A stretch of 26,756 nt of DNA, taken from positions 1 to 26,756 of the forward strand of contig CAKOID010000009.1 in assembly GCA_934086355.1 (NCBI GenBank). The letters are read 5' to 3'. The stretch is from an uncultured Bacilli bacterium (GTDB lineage: Bacteria > Bacillota_I > Bacilli_A > RF39 > UBA660). Position numbers and translations under genes: made by a program. The notes under the pieces are model-generated. The model saw only the letters and a list, made by a program, of their open reading frames with translations. It had not been told where the DNA came from and made no database searches. Of this stretch, positions 7,592 to 14,672 are shown one piece after another; position 1 is the first letter of the stretch; each line of letters starts with the position of its first letter.

Positions 7592-9339
7592 TGAATTTAA
7601 AAGATTTATATATAGATTTTTTTGTAAAGAAAGGACATAAACAAATACCTAGTGCTCCAGTAGTACCAGAAAATGATCCTAGCGTATTATTTAATACTGC
7701 AGGTATGCAACCATTAGTACCATACTTAAGAGGACAAAGTCATCCTTACGGAACAAGATTAGTTGATTATCAAAAATGTATTAGAACTAATGACTTAGAT
7801 GAAGTAGGAGATACTTATCATCATACTTTCTTTGAAATGCTTGGAAATTGGAGCTTAGGAGATTATTTTAAAAAAGAAGCAATAACATGGAGTTATGAAT
7901 TCCTAACTGATGTTCTAAAAATAGAAAAAGAAAGATTAGCAGTTACGGTTTTTGCAGGTAATGATATTCTTGATGAAGATAAAGAAGCTATAGAAATATG
8001 GGAAAGCTTAGGAATTAATCCTAAACACATTGCTAAAACAAGCGATGACAATTTCTGGATAGCTGGAGAAACTGGACCTTGTGGAACTGATTCAGAAATG
8101 TTCTACTTTAGAAGCGATGATGAAATACCTGAAGTATTCGATCCAGAAGACGTTCGTTGGGTTGAAATATGGAATGACGTATTTATGGAATTTAATAAAG
8201 ATGAAAAAGGAAATATAACACCGTTGCCAAAGAAAAATGTAGATACTGGAATGGGTTATGAAAGAGTTGTCGCAGTACTTGAAGGAGTTAACGATAATTA
8301 TTTATCAAGCGTATGGAAAGATGTCATAGAACTAATTGAACGTATAAGTATGAAACCATATATTGGAAATGAAAAGAGTATGCGTATTATAGCAGATCAC
8401 ATACGTACAAGTGTGTTCATTGCTGGAGATAATGCTATGATAAAACCAAGTAATACTGACCAAGGCTATATTTTAAGAAGATTAATAAGACGTGCAATAA
8501 GACATGCTAAAAAATTAGGAATAGACGTTAATAGTGATTGGGATATAGAAATAGCAAAACTAATAATTGATAAATATAAAAAATATTATGATGAACTTGA
8601 AAAAAATTATAATGTTATTTTAGAAGTTTTAACAAATGAAAAAATAAAATTTAATAGAACTCTTGAAAAAGGACTAAGAGAATTTGAAAAAATAACAAAG
8701 AATATTACGGATGGTAAACTAAATAAAGATTTAGCATTCAAACTATATGATACTTATGGTTTTCCAATTGAATTAACAGTAGAGCTTGCTAGTGAACTTG
8801 GAATTACAGTAGATGTAGAAGGTTTTAAAGAAAAATTTAAAGCACACCAAGAATTGTCTCGTACAGCATCAAGTGGTAAATTTAAAGGTGGCCTTGCATC
8901 AACTGGTGAAATAGAAATAAAATATCATACTGCAACTCATCTATTAAATGCAGCACTAAAAATTGTTGTTGGTCCTGATGTTCATCAAAAAGGTAGTAAT
9001 ATAACAAGTGAAAGAATGAGATTCGATTTCTCTTGTGACCATAAATTAACTGACGCAGAAAAGAAAAAAACTGAAGAACTAGTTAATAAATGGATAAAAG
9101 AAGACATTCCTGTAACAGTAAAAGAAATGAATAAAACTGAAGCAATAAATAGTGGAGCAGAATGTATGTTCATAGAAAAATATCCTGATATTGTAACCGT
9201 TTACAGTATAGGAGATGTATCACACGAATTATGCGGTGGACCACATGTAAAATCTACTGGATGTTTAGGAAAATTTATTATAAAAAAAGAAGAAGCAAGT
9301 AGTGCAGGAGTTAGAAGAATAAAGGCAGTTTTAGAATAA
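7591..9339 (+). CDS. alaS: Alanyl-tRNA synthetase, compact form without beta-barrel and C-Ala domains
   Basis: Charges tRNA-Ala. The class II aminoacylation core is clear: PLVPYLRGQ, KCIRTNDLDEVGDT, HHTFFEMLGNWSLGDYF and NVDTGMGYERVVAVLEG. It is followed by the helical tRNA-recognition region (RRLIRRAIRHAKKLG, AFKLYDTYGFPIELT). The editing (SAD) domain is present with its zinc ligands His446, His450, Cys548 and His552. At 582 residues it is much shorter than the usual 870-880. The barrel domain that normally links synthetase and editing modules is absent: LSRTASSGKFKGGLAS runs almost directly into HTATHLLNAA. The protein ends right after the editing domain (GVRRIKAVLE), so C-Ala is gone too. 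From memory, this joint resembles the short AlaRS of Patescibacteria. Probably functional, since no catalytic or editing motif is lost. Confidence 0.93.
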   Translation: MNLKDLYIDFFVKKGHKQIPSAPVVPENDPSVLFNTAGMQPLVPYLRGQSHPYGTRLVDYQKCIRTNDLDEVGDTYHHTFFEMLGNWSLGDYFKKEAITWSYEFLTDVLKIEKERLAVTVFAGNDILDEDKEAIEIWESLGINPKHIAKTSDDNFWIAGETGPCGTDSEMFYFRSDDEIPEVFDPEDVRWVEIWNDVFMEFNKDEKGNITPLPKKNVDTGMGYERVVAVLEGVNDNYLSSVWKDVIELIERISMKPYIGNEKSMRIIADHIRTSVFIAGDNAMIKPSNTDQGYILRRLIRRAIRHAKKLGIDVNSDWDIEIAKLIIDKYKKYYDELEKNYNVILEVLTNEKIKFNRTLEKGLREFEKITKNITDGKLNKDLAFKLYDTYGFPIELTVELASELGITVDVEGFKEKFKAHQELSRTASSGKFKGGLASTGEIEIKYHTATHLLNAALKIVVGPDVHQKGSNITSERMRFDFSCDHKLTDAEKKKTEELVNKWIKEDIPVTVKEMNKTEAINSGAECMFIEKYPDIVTVYSIGDVSHELCGGPHVKSTGCLGKFIIKKEEASSAGVRRIKAVLE

Positions 9340-9351
9340 ACTCCTTTTTTT
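9324..9351 (+). terminator. Terminator overlapping the end of alaS
   Basis: GG(c)AGTTT (9324-9331) pairs with AAACTCC (9338-9344) around a 6-nt loop, followed by seven T. The C-plus-T run can alternatively pair with AAAAAAGGAG at 9358-9367, a second perfect 10-bp stem that shares the same strand. Confidence 0.6.
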
Positions 9352-9391
9352 ATGATTAAAAAAGGAGAAAACACAGCTTTCTACAAAAAAC

Positions 9392-9419
9392 TTGATTTTC
9401 TAAAAAAAATGTGTATAAT
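9392..9419 (+). promoter_or_regulatory. Promoter of the surface protein-sortase locus
   Basis: TTGATT (9392-9397), a 16-bp spacer and a perfect TATAAT (9414-9419). The start codon at 9447 follows after GAGGAG. Confidence 0.65.
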
Positions 9420-9446
9420 AGTAGGCAAAACGAGGAGAAGATATAA

Positions 9447-11141
9447 ATGAAAAAAATAATGAAATTTTTATTTAGTATAATAATACTAACAATCTTTGCA
9501 ACTTCAGTAAACGCAAGTAGTTATCCATATAATTTAACAGTAAATAGATCTGGAAGTAAATATGAATACGTAAATGGCTTAGAAATATATTATAATACAG
9601 CCAACGGATATAATGTTTACGTATACAATAATAGTAATAACTATTTTGATACATCCAAAACTTTTATAGATCCATTAGAAGCTAATAAAGATGTTACATA
9701 CATAATTAATAATAGTAATGTAACAAGTAGTTCTTATAAGAATTACTACATTGCACAAGCCGCAATATTATGGGCTCAAGATGAATTAAATGGTAACAAC
9801 AATAATATTAGTAAAGATATAAAAGATTACATAAAATCTCATACATCTGATACAGTATGTTATTACATAAATAAATTAGTTAATGATTACAAACTTTATA
9901 GTAATGAAGAAACTATTAAATTTAATACAACAGATATTACTTTTAATAGAAAAGGAAATTATTATTATTCCAATGTAATTAGTGTTTTAACAAATAATTT
10001 AAAAAGCAAACCTACAATAAGACTATATAATGCACCAACTAGTACAGATATAGTAAATAATACAGTTATTGCAAATGGAAGTGGTAGTTTCCAAATAAGA
10101 ATACCAGTATCATCTTTAAACAATATAACTGAAAAAGATTTTGAAGTATATTTAACTTCAACATCTAATAAACCTTTGTACTTATCATATTCAAGTACAG
10201 AAGGTGCTATAATTTATGCAAGAAATTATTCTAGCAGTAGTAAAACTGTAGAAGCAAGTCTTCCAGTTAATATAAAAGGTGTAGATAAAACAAGAGTAAG
10301 AATTAATGTTTTAGATGACAATGAAAATTATATCAGAAACCTTACTTTCTATATTTATAATGGAGATTGCACTAATAGTACATGTTATAGTGATGACTTA
10401 GTACATACATTTACAACATCTAGTAATTATACTGAACTTAATAATATATTAAGTAGTGGAACTTATACTTTAGTAAATAAAAGTTCAAATAATAATTATA
10501 ATATTCCTACAAAAACAAAAATAAATATAAGTAATACAACTGAATTACAAAATATTACAATAAGTGAAAATGATAATTACAATGATGATGAAACTATAAC
10601 AAAAAGATTAGTAAAAATATATAATGATACTAATAAAGAAATAAAAATATATAGTAATTCTGGAACTTTAATAAAAACATTTAGTAAAAATAATGACGTT
10701 AATAGTATTGAATTAGAAGAAGGTACATACTATGTATCGTATAATACAAATGATAAATTATATTTTAGAGTATTAAATGATGGAACATTACAAGTAAAAT
10801 ATAATAATAGTTATGTAAATTCAAAATATATTACTTTAGACACTGATAACTACAATGATAGTTTAATAAATAATGATTATAATGATGATAAAAAAGATGA
10901 AATTATATATGATGAAGAAAATAACACTTACTATATTGATGGTTTAGGTGATATGGAAATAACTGCTACAGCAACTGCAACTGCTACAGCAACAGCAAGT
11001 ATTGATATGATAAGTAACATAATTAACTGTCCAATAACTAGTTTATCTTCTACTATAAAATATGTAATTGGTGCAATAATAATTGCATTTGGTTCATATA
11101 TGTTAATTAAAAATGTCAAAAAACAAAAAAATAGTAATTAG
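9447..11141 (+). CDS. Secreted surface protein, thioester-domain-like, with divergent sortase signal
   Basis: The 564-residue protein starts with a signal peptide (hydrophobic residues about 7-19, probable cleavage after SVNA at residue 23). The mature part is rich in Asn, Ser, Thr and Tyr. Residues 50-150 resemble TED/TQXA thioester domains: KTFIDP (71-76) matches the usual 'YCIDP' site but with Phe where the thioester Cys would be, and YIAQAAILWAQ (Gln104) matches the 'TQ.AIW' site. C-terminal repeats resemble Ig/CnaB-like modules (TRVRINVLDDN from about residue 281; RLVKIYNDTNKEIKIY from about 389). A (Thr-Ala)6 linker at 506-517 precedes Cys-Pro-Ile-Thr-Ser (528-532), a membrane helix and a Lys-rich tail, the layout of an LPXTG-type sorting signal. 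The adjacent sortase gene overlaps it by 29 bases. Function is likely adhesion, but the thioester may be inactive. Confidence 0.8.
   Translation: MKKIMKFLFSIIILTIFATSVNASSYPYNLTVNRSGSKYEYVNGLEIYYNTANGYNVYVYNNSNNYFDTSKTFIDPLEANKDVTYIINNSNVTSSSYKNYYIAQAAILWAQDELNGNNNNISKDIKDYIKSHTSDTVCYYINKLVNDYKLYSNEETIKFNTTDITFNRKGNYYYSNVISVLTNNLKSKPTIRLYNAPTSTDIVNNTVIANGSGSFQIRIPVSSLNNITEKDFEVYLTSTSNKPLYLSYSSTEGAIIYARNYSSSSKTVEASLPVNIKGVDKTRVRINVLDDNENYIRNLTFYIYNGDCTNSTCYSDDLVHTFTTSSNYTELNNILSSGTYTLVNKSSNNNYNIPTKTKINISNTTELQNITISENDNYNDDETITKRLVKIYNDTNKEIKIYSNSGTLIKTFSKNNDVNSIELEEGTYYVSYNTNDKLYFRVLNDGTLQVKYNNSYVNSKYITLDTDNYNDSLINNDYNDDKKDEIIYDEENNTYYIDGLGDMEITATATATATATASIDMISNIINCPITSLSSTIKYVIGAIIIAFGSYMLIKNVKKQKNSN
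10962..10997 (+). repeat. Six-fold Thr-Ala coding microsatellite
   Basis: Twelve codons alternating ACN and GCN encode six Thr-Ala pairs just before the sorting signal of the surface protein. The 6-bp period, with third-base variation, could expand or contract without shifting the frame. Confidence 0.85.
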
Positions 11142-11748
11142 TATAATAATAGTAATTATAGGATTAATAATTCTTTGTTCAGAATATTTTAATTCTAAAA
11201 AAATTGCAGTATATGATTATATGAATGAACTATATTATACAAAAGAAAATATAGAAGCAGAAGAAATAATAGAAGAGAATAATAAGGAAGAAGATAGTGA
11301 AGAAAATAATACTAGTTATAAATTTGATATTAAAGAAGATGAAAGTATCTATATAGGATACTTGTCAATACCTGATATAAATTTAAAAAAAGGATTTACA
11401 AAAAAAGAAAGTAAATACAATACAATCAGCAAAAACATACAAATATTATCTGCATCAGATTATCCTGATAAAGAAAATGGTAATGTAATATTTGCGGCAC
11501 ATTCAGGTAATTCTAGTGTATCTTATTTTAATAAATTATATTTATTAAATAAAGATGCATTAGTATATGTTACATATAACAACGTAACATACACTTATAA
11601 GATTATGGATATTTATACAGTTAAAAAAAGTGGCGAAATAGAAATAAAAAGTAATAAAAACAAATCTAATATAACTTTAATTACTTGTACTAAAAATGAT
11701 AATACAACACAAACTGTATACTTAGGAGAACTTATAAGTAAAGAATAA
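11113..11748 (+). CDS. srt: Sortase with atypical active site
   Basis: Membrane-anchored transpeptidase that should attach the neighbouring surface protein to the wall. An N-terminal membrane helix (residues 7-22) is followed by an acidic linker (45-66) and a sortase barrel. GYLSIPDINL (82-91) is the conserved first strand, AAHSGNS contains catalytic His130, and TLITCTKND contains catalytic Cys192. The Arg usually found 8-12 residues after the Cys is absent: NTTQTVYLGEL places Gln200 there. Length (211 aa) is normal. The start overlaps the surface-protein gene by 29 bases without a good Shine-Dalgarno, which suggests translational coupling. I keep this ATG because the membrane helix needs it. 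Confidence 0.88.
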   Translation: MSKNKKIVISIIIVIIGLIILCSEYFNSKKIAVYDYMNELYYTKENIEAEEIIEENNKEEDSEENNTSYKFDIKEDESIYIGYLSIPDINLKKGFTKKESKYNTISKNIQILSASDYPDKENGNVIFAAHSGNSSVSYFNKLYLLNKDALVYVTYNNVTYTYKIMDIYTVKKSGEIEIKSNKNKSNITLITCTKNDNTTQTVYLGELISKE

Positions 11749-11760
11749 AGAGGTGGTTTT

Positions 11761-12354
11761 ATGGTTGATACAACATTATTAGATAAACTAAATCTAATAT
11801 ATAAATTTGTAAAAGATAACTCATTTACATTTTTAATAGTATTATTAATTTTAATAATATTATTAGATTTTATATATGGAAATAATAGTAAACAAACAAA
11901 AATATTATATGTATGTATAATGATTCTAACACTAGTATATGGTCTATTTGAATATTATAAACCATTGCTAAACATATTAGACATTTACATAACTTATATA
12001 TTTAAGTTAACTTATTTTCCATCAATAATAGATTATTTCAGCATGATTATAATTACTATAATCATAGAAATATATTCTATTAAAAAACTAAATAGTGTAC
12101 AAAAAAATATAAATATATGGATGTCAATTATAATAGAATTATTATTTATTATAAACATAATAGCACTAAATAACGTTACTATAGATTTAAATAATATTAC
12201 ATCTATATATGAAAACGATTTATTATTAAGTATATTCCAAATAAGTAGTATATTATTTATGATTTGGATAATATATAATTTATTAACTTATTTAATTAAA
12301 TCATTTCTAAATAAAAGAATTGAGATGCCAAAATTAAATGGTTATTATGAATAG
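11761..12354 (+). CDS. Polytopic membrane protein of unknown function
   Basis: A 197-residue protein with five or six hydrophobic segments (about residues 21-40, 48-65, 90-108, 119-138 and 159-182; 70-87 is weaker). It has no recognisable family motif. The start is well supported by AAGAGGTGG upstream. It begins 12 bases after the sortase stop, so it belongs to the surface protein-sortase transcript. It may assist export or anchoring, but that is only inferred from position. A terminator hairpin overlaps its stop. Confidence 0.8.
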   Translation: MVDTTLLDKLNLIYKFVKDNSFTFLIVLLILIILLDFIYGNNSKQTKILYVCIMILTLVYGLFEYYKPLLNILDIYITYIFKLTYFPSIIDYFSMIIITIIIEIYSIKKLNSVQKNINIWMSIIIELLFIINIIALNNVTIDLNNITSIYENDLLLSIFQISSILFMIWIIYNLLTYLIKSFLNKRIEMPKLNGYYE

Positions 12355-12376
12355 TGAATACTATTCTTTTATATTT
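12349..12376 (+). terminator. Terminator of the sortase locus
   Basis: GAATAGT (12349-12355) pairs with ACTATTC (12360-12366) around GAAT and is followed by a T-rich tail. Confidence 0.6.
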
Positions 12377-12393
12377 AAAGGGGGAAAAATAAA

Positions 12394-12984
12394 ATGAATG
12401 AAATAAATGAAGAAAAGATAACACAAGATATAAAAAAAATAAAGGATAACATAAACAATTTAATTAATATAAAAAATGATTTGAATGATCAAAGAGCTTT
12501 GTATACTATTTTTTATACATTATTTATAATAATTTTAATTATGTCAATTGATTTTAATAATATTGTTCACTTAATGCTTTTAATTTCTTTTTATTCAATA
12601 ATAAACAATACAGTGGGATTAATATATAGCAAAATGATACAAAAAAAATTAAAAATGTTAATGGCAAAATCTATTGAGTTAGAGTATGTTGAAAACTGTA
12701 GAAATGAAATAAAAGAATACGAATATTCTAAGACTTTTGACAAAGAAAATTTATCTATTAAAGAAGAACAAATAAAAGAACTAAAAGAGAAATATAATAG
12801 ATTAAAAGAATTATATTATAGTACCGGATATAATATGTTAGACTTAAATAAGTATAAAAATAATGGTACTTTATCAAAAAAACTAAACAAGAATTATACT
12901 GAAAACGAAATCAAAATAATTGAAAATATATTAGAAGAAAAAGGTAAAGTTTTAACTAAAAAATTAGATAATAATAATTTCTAA
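12394..12984 (+). CDS. Two-helix membrane protein with long coiled coil, unknown function
   Basis: A 196-residue protein with a charged N-terminal helix (residues 5-32), two close membrane segments (about 36-52 and 56-76) and a Lys/Glu-rich coiled coil (about 82-150), ending in a basic tail. Both ends should face the same side of the membrane. I recognise no family. A strong AAAGGGGG Shine-Dalgarno supports the start. A terminator lies before it and the sepF promoter after it, so it may be transcribed alone or by read-through. The position next to sepF-divIVA makes a division or envelope role conceivable but unproven. Confidence 0.75.
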   Translation: MNEINEEKITQDIKKIKDNINNLINIKNDLNDQRALYTIFYTLFIIILIMSIDFNNIVHLMLLISFYSIINNTVGLIYSKMIQKKLKMLMAKSIELEYVENCRNEIKEYEYSKTFDKENLSIKEEQIKELKEKYNRLKELYYSTGYNMLDLNKYKNNGTLSKKLNKNYTENEIKIIENILEEKGKVLTKKLDNNNF

Positions 12985-12992
12985 AAATTTGT

Positions 12993-13021
12993 TTGCCATA
13001 CAATAAAACATGTGATATACT
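12993..13021 (+). promoter_or_regulatory. Promoter of sepF-divIVA
   Basis: TTGCCA (12993-12998), a 17-bp spacer and TATACT (13016-13021) preceded by TGA, an extended -10. This is one of the best promoter matches in the window. Confidence 0.7.
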
Positions 13022-13052
13022 TAAATAGTAAAATCATAGGAGGATAAAAGTT

Positions 13053-13469
13053 ATGGCATTTGAAGGAATAAAAAAAGCTTTATTTGATGATGGAGATAAT
13101 AATAAAAATGCAGTAGAAGATAATTTCTATGCTGTTTCTAATAAACAATTAAAAGAGGAAGAAAGTAAAAATGGAAGTAAAATGATACTTGTTGAACCAA
13201 GAGCATATAGTGAAAGTCAACAAATAGCAGATTATTTAAAATCAAGAAATACTGTTGTAGTTAATTTAAAAAGAGTTACTTCTGATCAAGCAAAAAGATT
13301 AATAGATTTTTTGACTGGTTGCATTTATGCAATAGGAGGTTCTTTACAAAAACTTGGTAATGGTATTTATCTTTGTACACCAAATAATGTAAACGTACAA
13401 GGAAAAATGAGTGATAACGAAGAAAAAGAAAAAGCTAAAACAAAATATGATAGTGAAATAGATTTTTAA
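13053..13469 (+). CDS. sepF: Cell division protein SepF
   Basis: Membrane-associated FtsZ partner that helps tether and bundle the Z-ring in Gram-positive bacteria. The first helix (MAFEGIKKALF) fits the lipid-binding N-terminus. The core from about residue 42 has the family signatures LVEPRAYSESQQIADYL, VVVNLKRVTSDQAKRLIDFL and GCIYAIGGSLQKLGNGIYLCTP. At 138 residues it is slightly shorter than B. subtilis SepF, mostly in the linker. A strong AGGAGG precedes the start. divIVA follows after 21 bases; the ylmG and ylmH genes that usually lie between them are missing. Confidence 0.95.
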   Translation: MAFEGIKKALFDDGDNNKNAVEDNFYAVSNKQLKEEESKNGSKMILVEPRAYSESQQIADYLKSRNTVVVNLKRVTSDQAKRLIDFLTGCIYAIGGSLQKLGNGIYLCTPNNVNVQGKMSDNEEKEKAKTKYDSEIDF

Positions 13470-13490
13470 AAATAATTAGGGTGTGATTAT

Positions 13491-13925
13491 ATGGAAAAAT
13501 TTAGTACTTCTTTTAGTGGCTATAAAAAAGAAGAAGTAAATAAATTTTTAGATGATGTTATTAAAGAAGTAGAAACAATGCTAAATAATATGAAGTCTAA
13601 AGATTTAGAAATAGAAAAATTAAAAAGTGAATTAGAACGTTATAAAAACTTAGAAAGTACATTTAATAGAGCATTACTATTAGCTGAAGATTCAGGACAA
13701 CAAATAAGAAATACTGCTAGAAATGAATCTCAACATATAATAGAAGATGCAAGGCGTAATGCTGATAGAATTATAAATAACGCATTAATAGAAGCTGATA
13801 GAACTAAAAGAGATGCAGAAAGATTAAAAAGGAATATAATTACATTTAAAAGAAGATTAAGAGACATCTTAGAAACACAAATGAATTTAGTGGATGATAT
13901 AGATAGATTAGACATAAATGAATAA
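13491..13925 (+). CDS. divIVA: DivIVA-family polar/septal coiled-coil protein
   Basis: Coiled-coil scaffold that binds curved membrane at poles and septa. The N-terminal membrane-binding module is clear (FSTSFSGYKKEEVNKFLDDV, residues 4-23). The rest is almost entirely coiled coil (about 24-140), rich in Glu, Lys, Arg and Asn, with heptad spacing through SELERYKNLESTFNRALLLAED. At 144 residues it is a short member of the family. It is co-transcribed with sepF from the promoter at 12993. A hairpin overlapping its stop codon ends the unit. Confidence 0.93.
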   Translation: MEKFSTSFSGYKKEEVNKFLDDVIKEVETMLNNMKSKDLEIEKLKSELERYKNLESTFNRALLLAEDSGQQIRNTARNESQHIIEDARRNADRIINNALIEADRTKRDAERLKRNIITFKRRLRDILETQMNLVDDIDRLDINE

Positions 13926-13938
13926 TTTATGTTTTTTT
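13912..13938 (+). terminator. Terminator of sepF-divIVA
   Basis: ACATAAAT (13912-13919) pairs with ATTTATGT (13925-13932) around GAATA and leads into a T-run. Confidence 0.7.
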
Positions 13939-13958
13939 GACATCATTTGTCGAATCAC

Positions 13959-13987
13959 TTTAAAAAATAATAAAGATAATGTATTAT
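13959..13987 (+). promoter_or_regulatory. Possible promoter of the intergenic RNA
   Basis: TTTAAA (13959-13964), a 17-bp spacer and TATTAT (13982-13987). The predicted start, near 13994, would place the transcript's 5' end exactly at the left arm of the long inverted repeat. The match is weak in such AT-rich sequence. Confidence 0.35.
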
Positions 13988-13993
13988 ATATCA

Positions 13994-14110
13994 CAAGCGT
14001 TTGAGATATTATGTTTTTGGCCCTTATATTTATTTTTTTTCGCTTTCTTTCTAGAAGTTATCTCAAACGTTTAATAAATTAGTTTCAATTTACTAATTTA
14101 TTTTTTTTTA
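13994..14110 (+). ncRNA. Candidate small structured RNA
   Basis: A 14-bp stem is formed by 13995-14008 (AAGCGTTTGAGATA) and 14059-14072 (TATCTCAAACGTTT), with one G-U pair and no mismatch. It encloses a 50-nt U-rich apical region containing GGCCC. Five bases downstream an 11-bp perfect terminator hairpin follows. There is no plausible reading frame. It lies between the divIVA terminator and the yqeG promoter, so it looks like an independent transcript. It matches none of the small RNAs I can recall (SRP RNA, 6S, RNase P, T-box). The inverted repeat could instead be a DNA element. Confidence 0.4.
14075..14109 (+). terminator. Strong terminator closing the intergenic RNA
   Basis: AATAAATTAGT (14073-14083) pairs with ACTAATTTATT (14092-14102) around a short T/A-rich loop and continues into T residues up to 14109. 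Confidence 0.8.
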
Positions 14111-14125
14111 CTAATATGGTAAAAT
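14097..14125 (+). promoter_or_regulatory. Promoter of yqeG-yqeH-mutL
   Basis: TAAAAT (14120-14125) preceded by TGG is an extended -10. The -35 position, 17 bp upstream, reads TTTATT and lies within the preceding terminator. Confidence 0.5.
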
Positions 14126-14147
14126 TGTATACGAAAGATGTGATAAA

Positions 14148-14672
14148 ATGTTTGATAAATTTGTACCAGATATATATTCAAAAAGTATATATGAAATAGA
14201 TTATAAAATGTTAAAAAAAAATAAAGTAAAATGTCTAATATTTGATTTAAATAACACAATAGCACCACTTACTTTAAAAAAACCAAGTAAGAAACTAATT
14301 GATTTATTCGAAGAATTAAAAGATATGAAATTTAAAATATATATAATTAGTAATAGTACTAAAAAAAGAGTAGAACCATTTAAAAATATATTATGCGTAG
14401 ACTCTAGTTACTTATCTATGAAACCATTAACAAAAAAATATAAAAAAGTATTTGAAATAAATAAATACAAAGATAATCAAATTGCTTGTATAGGTGATGA
14501 ATTAATTAATGATGTTTGGACTGCAAATAGAATGAATTTCGTAAGTATACTAGTTAATCCAATTGGAACAAAAGAATATGTTTCTACTAAAATAGGAAGA
14601 GTATTTGAAAACTTTATAATTAATAAATTAACAGATAAAAAATTATTTAGAAAAGGTAAATATTATGAATAA
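14148..14672 (+). CDS. yqeG: YqeG-family HAD-type phosphatase
   Basis: A 174-residue member of the YqeG/PGP-like HAD family, which normally sits upstream of yqeH in Bacillota, as here. The N-terminal FVPDIYSKSIYEID matches the family opening. HAD motif I reads IFDLNNTIAP: Asp33 is kept, but the second Asp of the usual DxD is Asn35. Motif II is IISNST (about 56-61), and the motif III/IV region is CIGDELINDVWTANRM. The loss of the general acid/base Asp may lower or abolish phosphatase turnover. The start is the first ATG after the extended -10 promoter. It overlaps yqeH by 8 bases. The biological substrate of the family is not settled. Confidence 0.88.
   Translation: MFDKFVPDIYSKSIYEIDYKMLKKNKVKCLIFDLNNTIAPLTLKKPSKKLIDLFEELKDMKFKIYIISNSTKKRVEPFKNILCVDSSYLSMKPLTKKYKKVFEINKYKDNQIACIGDELINDVWTANRMNFVSILVNPIGTKEYVSTKIGRVFENFIINKLTDKKLFRKGKYYE

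Noticed and set aside
9341..9367. Long CTCC-T / A-GGAG hairpin after alaS as an attenuator for the next gene
   Set aside because: A separate consensus promoter lies downstream at 9392-9419, so the hairpin is not in that gene's leader. It overlaps a conventional terminator instead.
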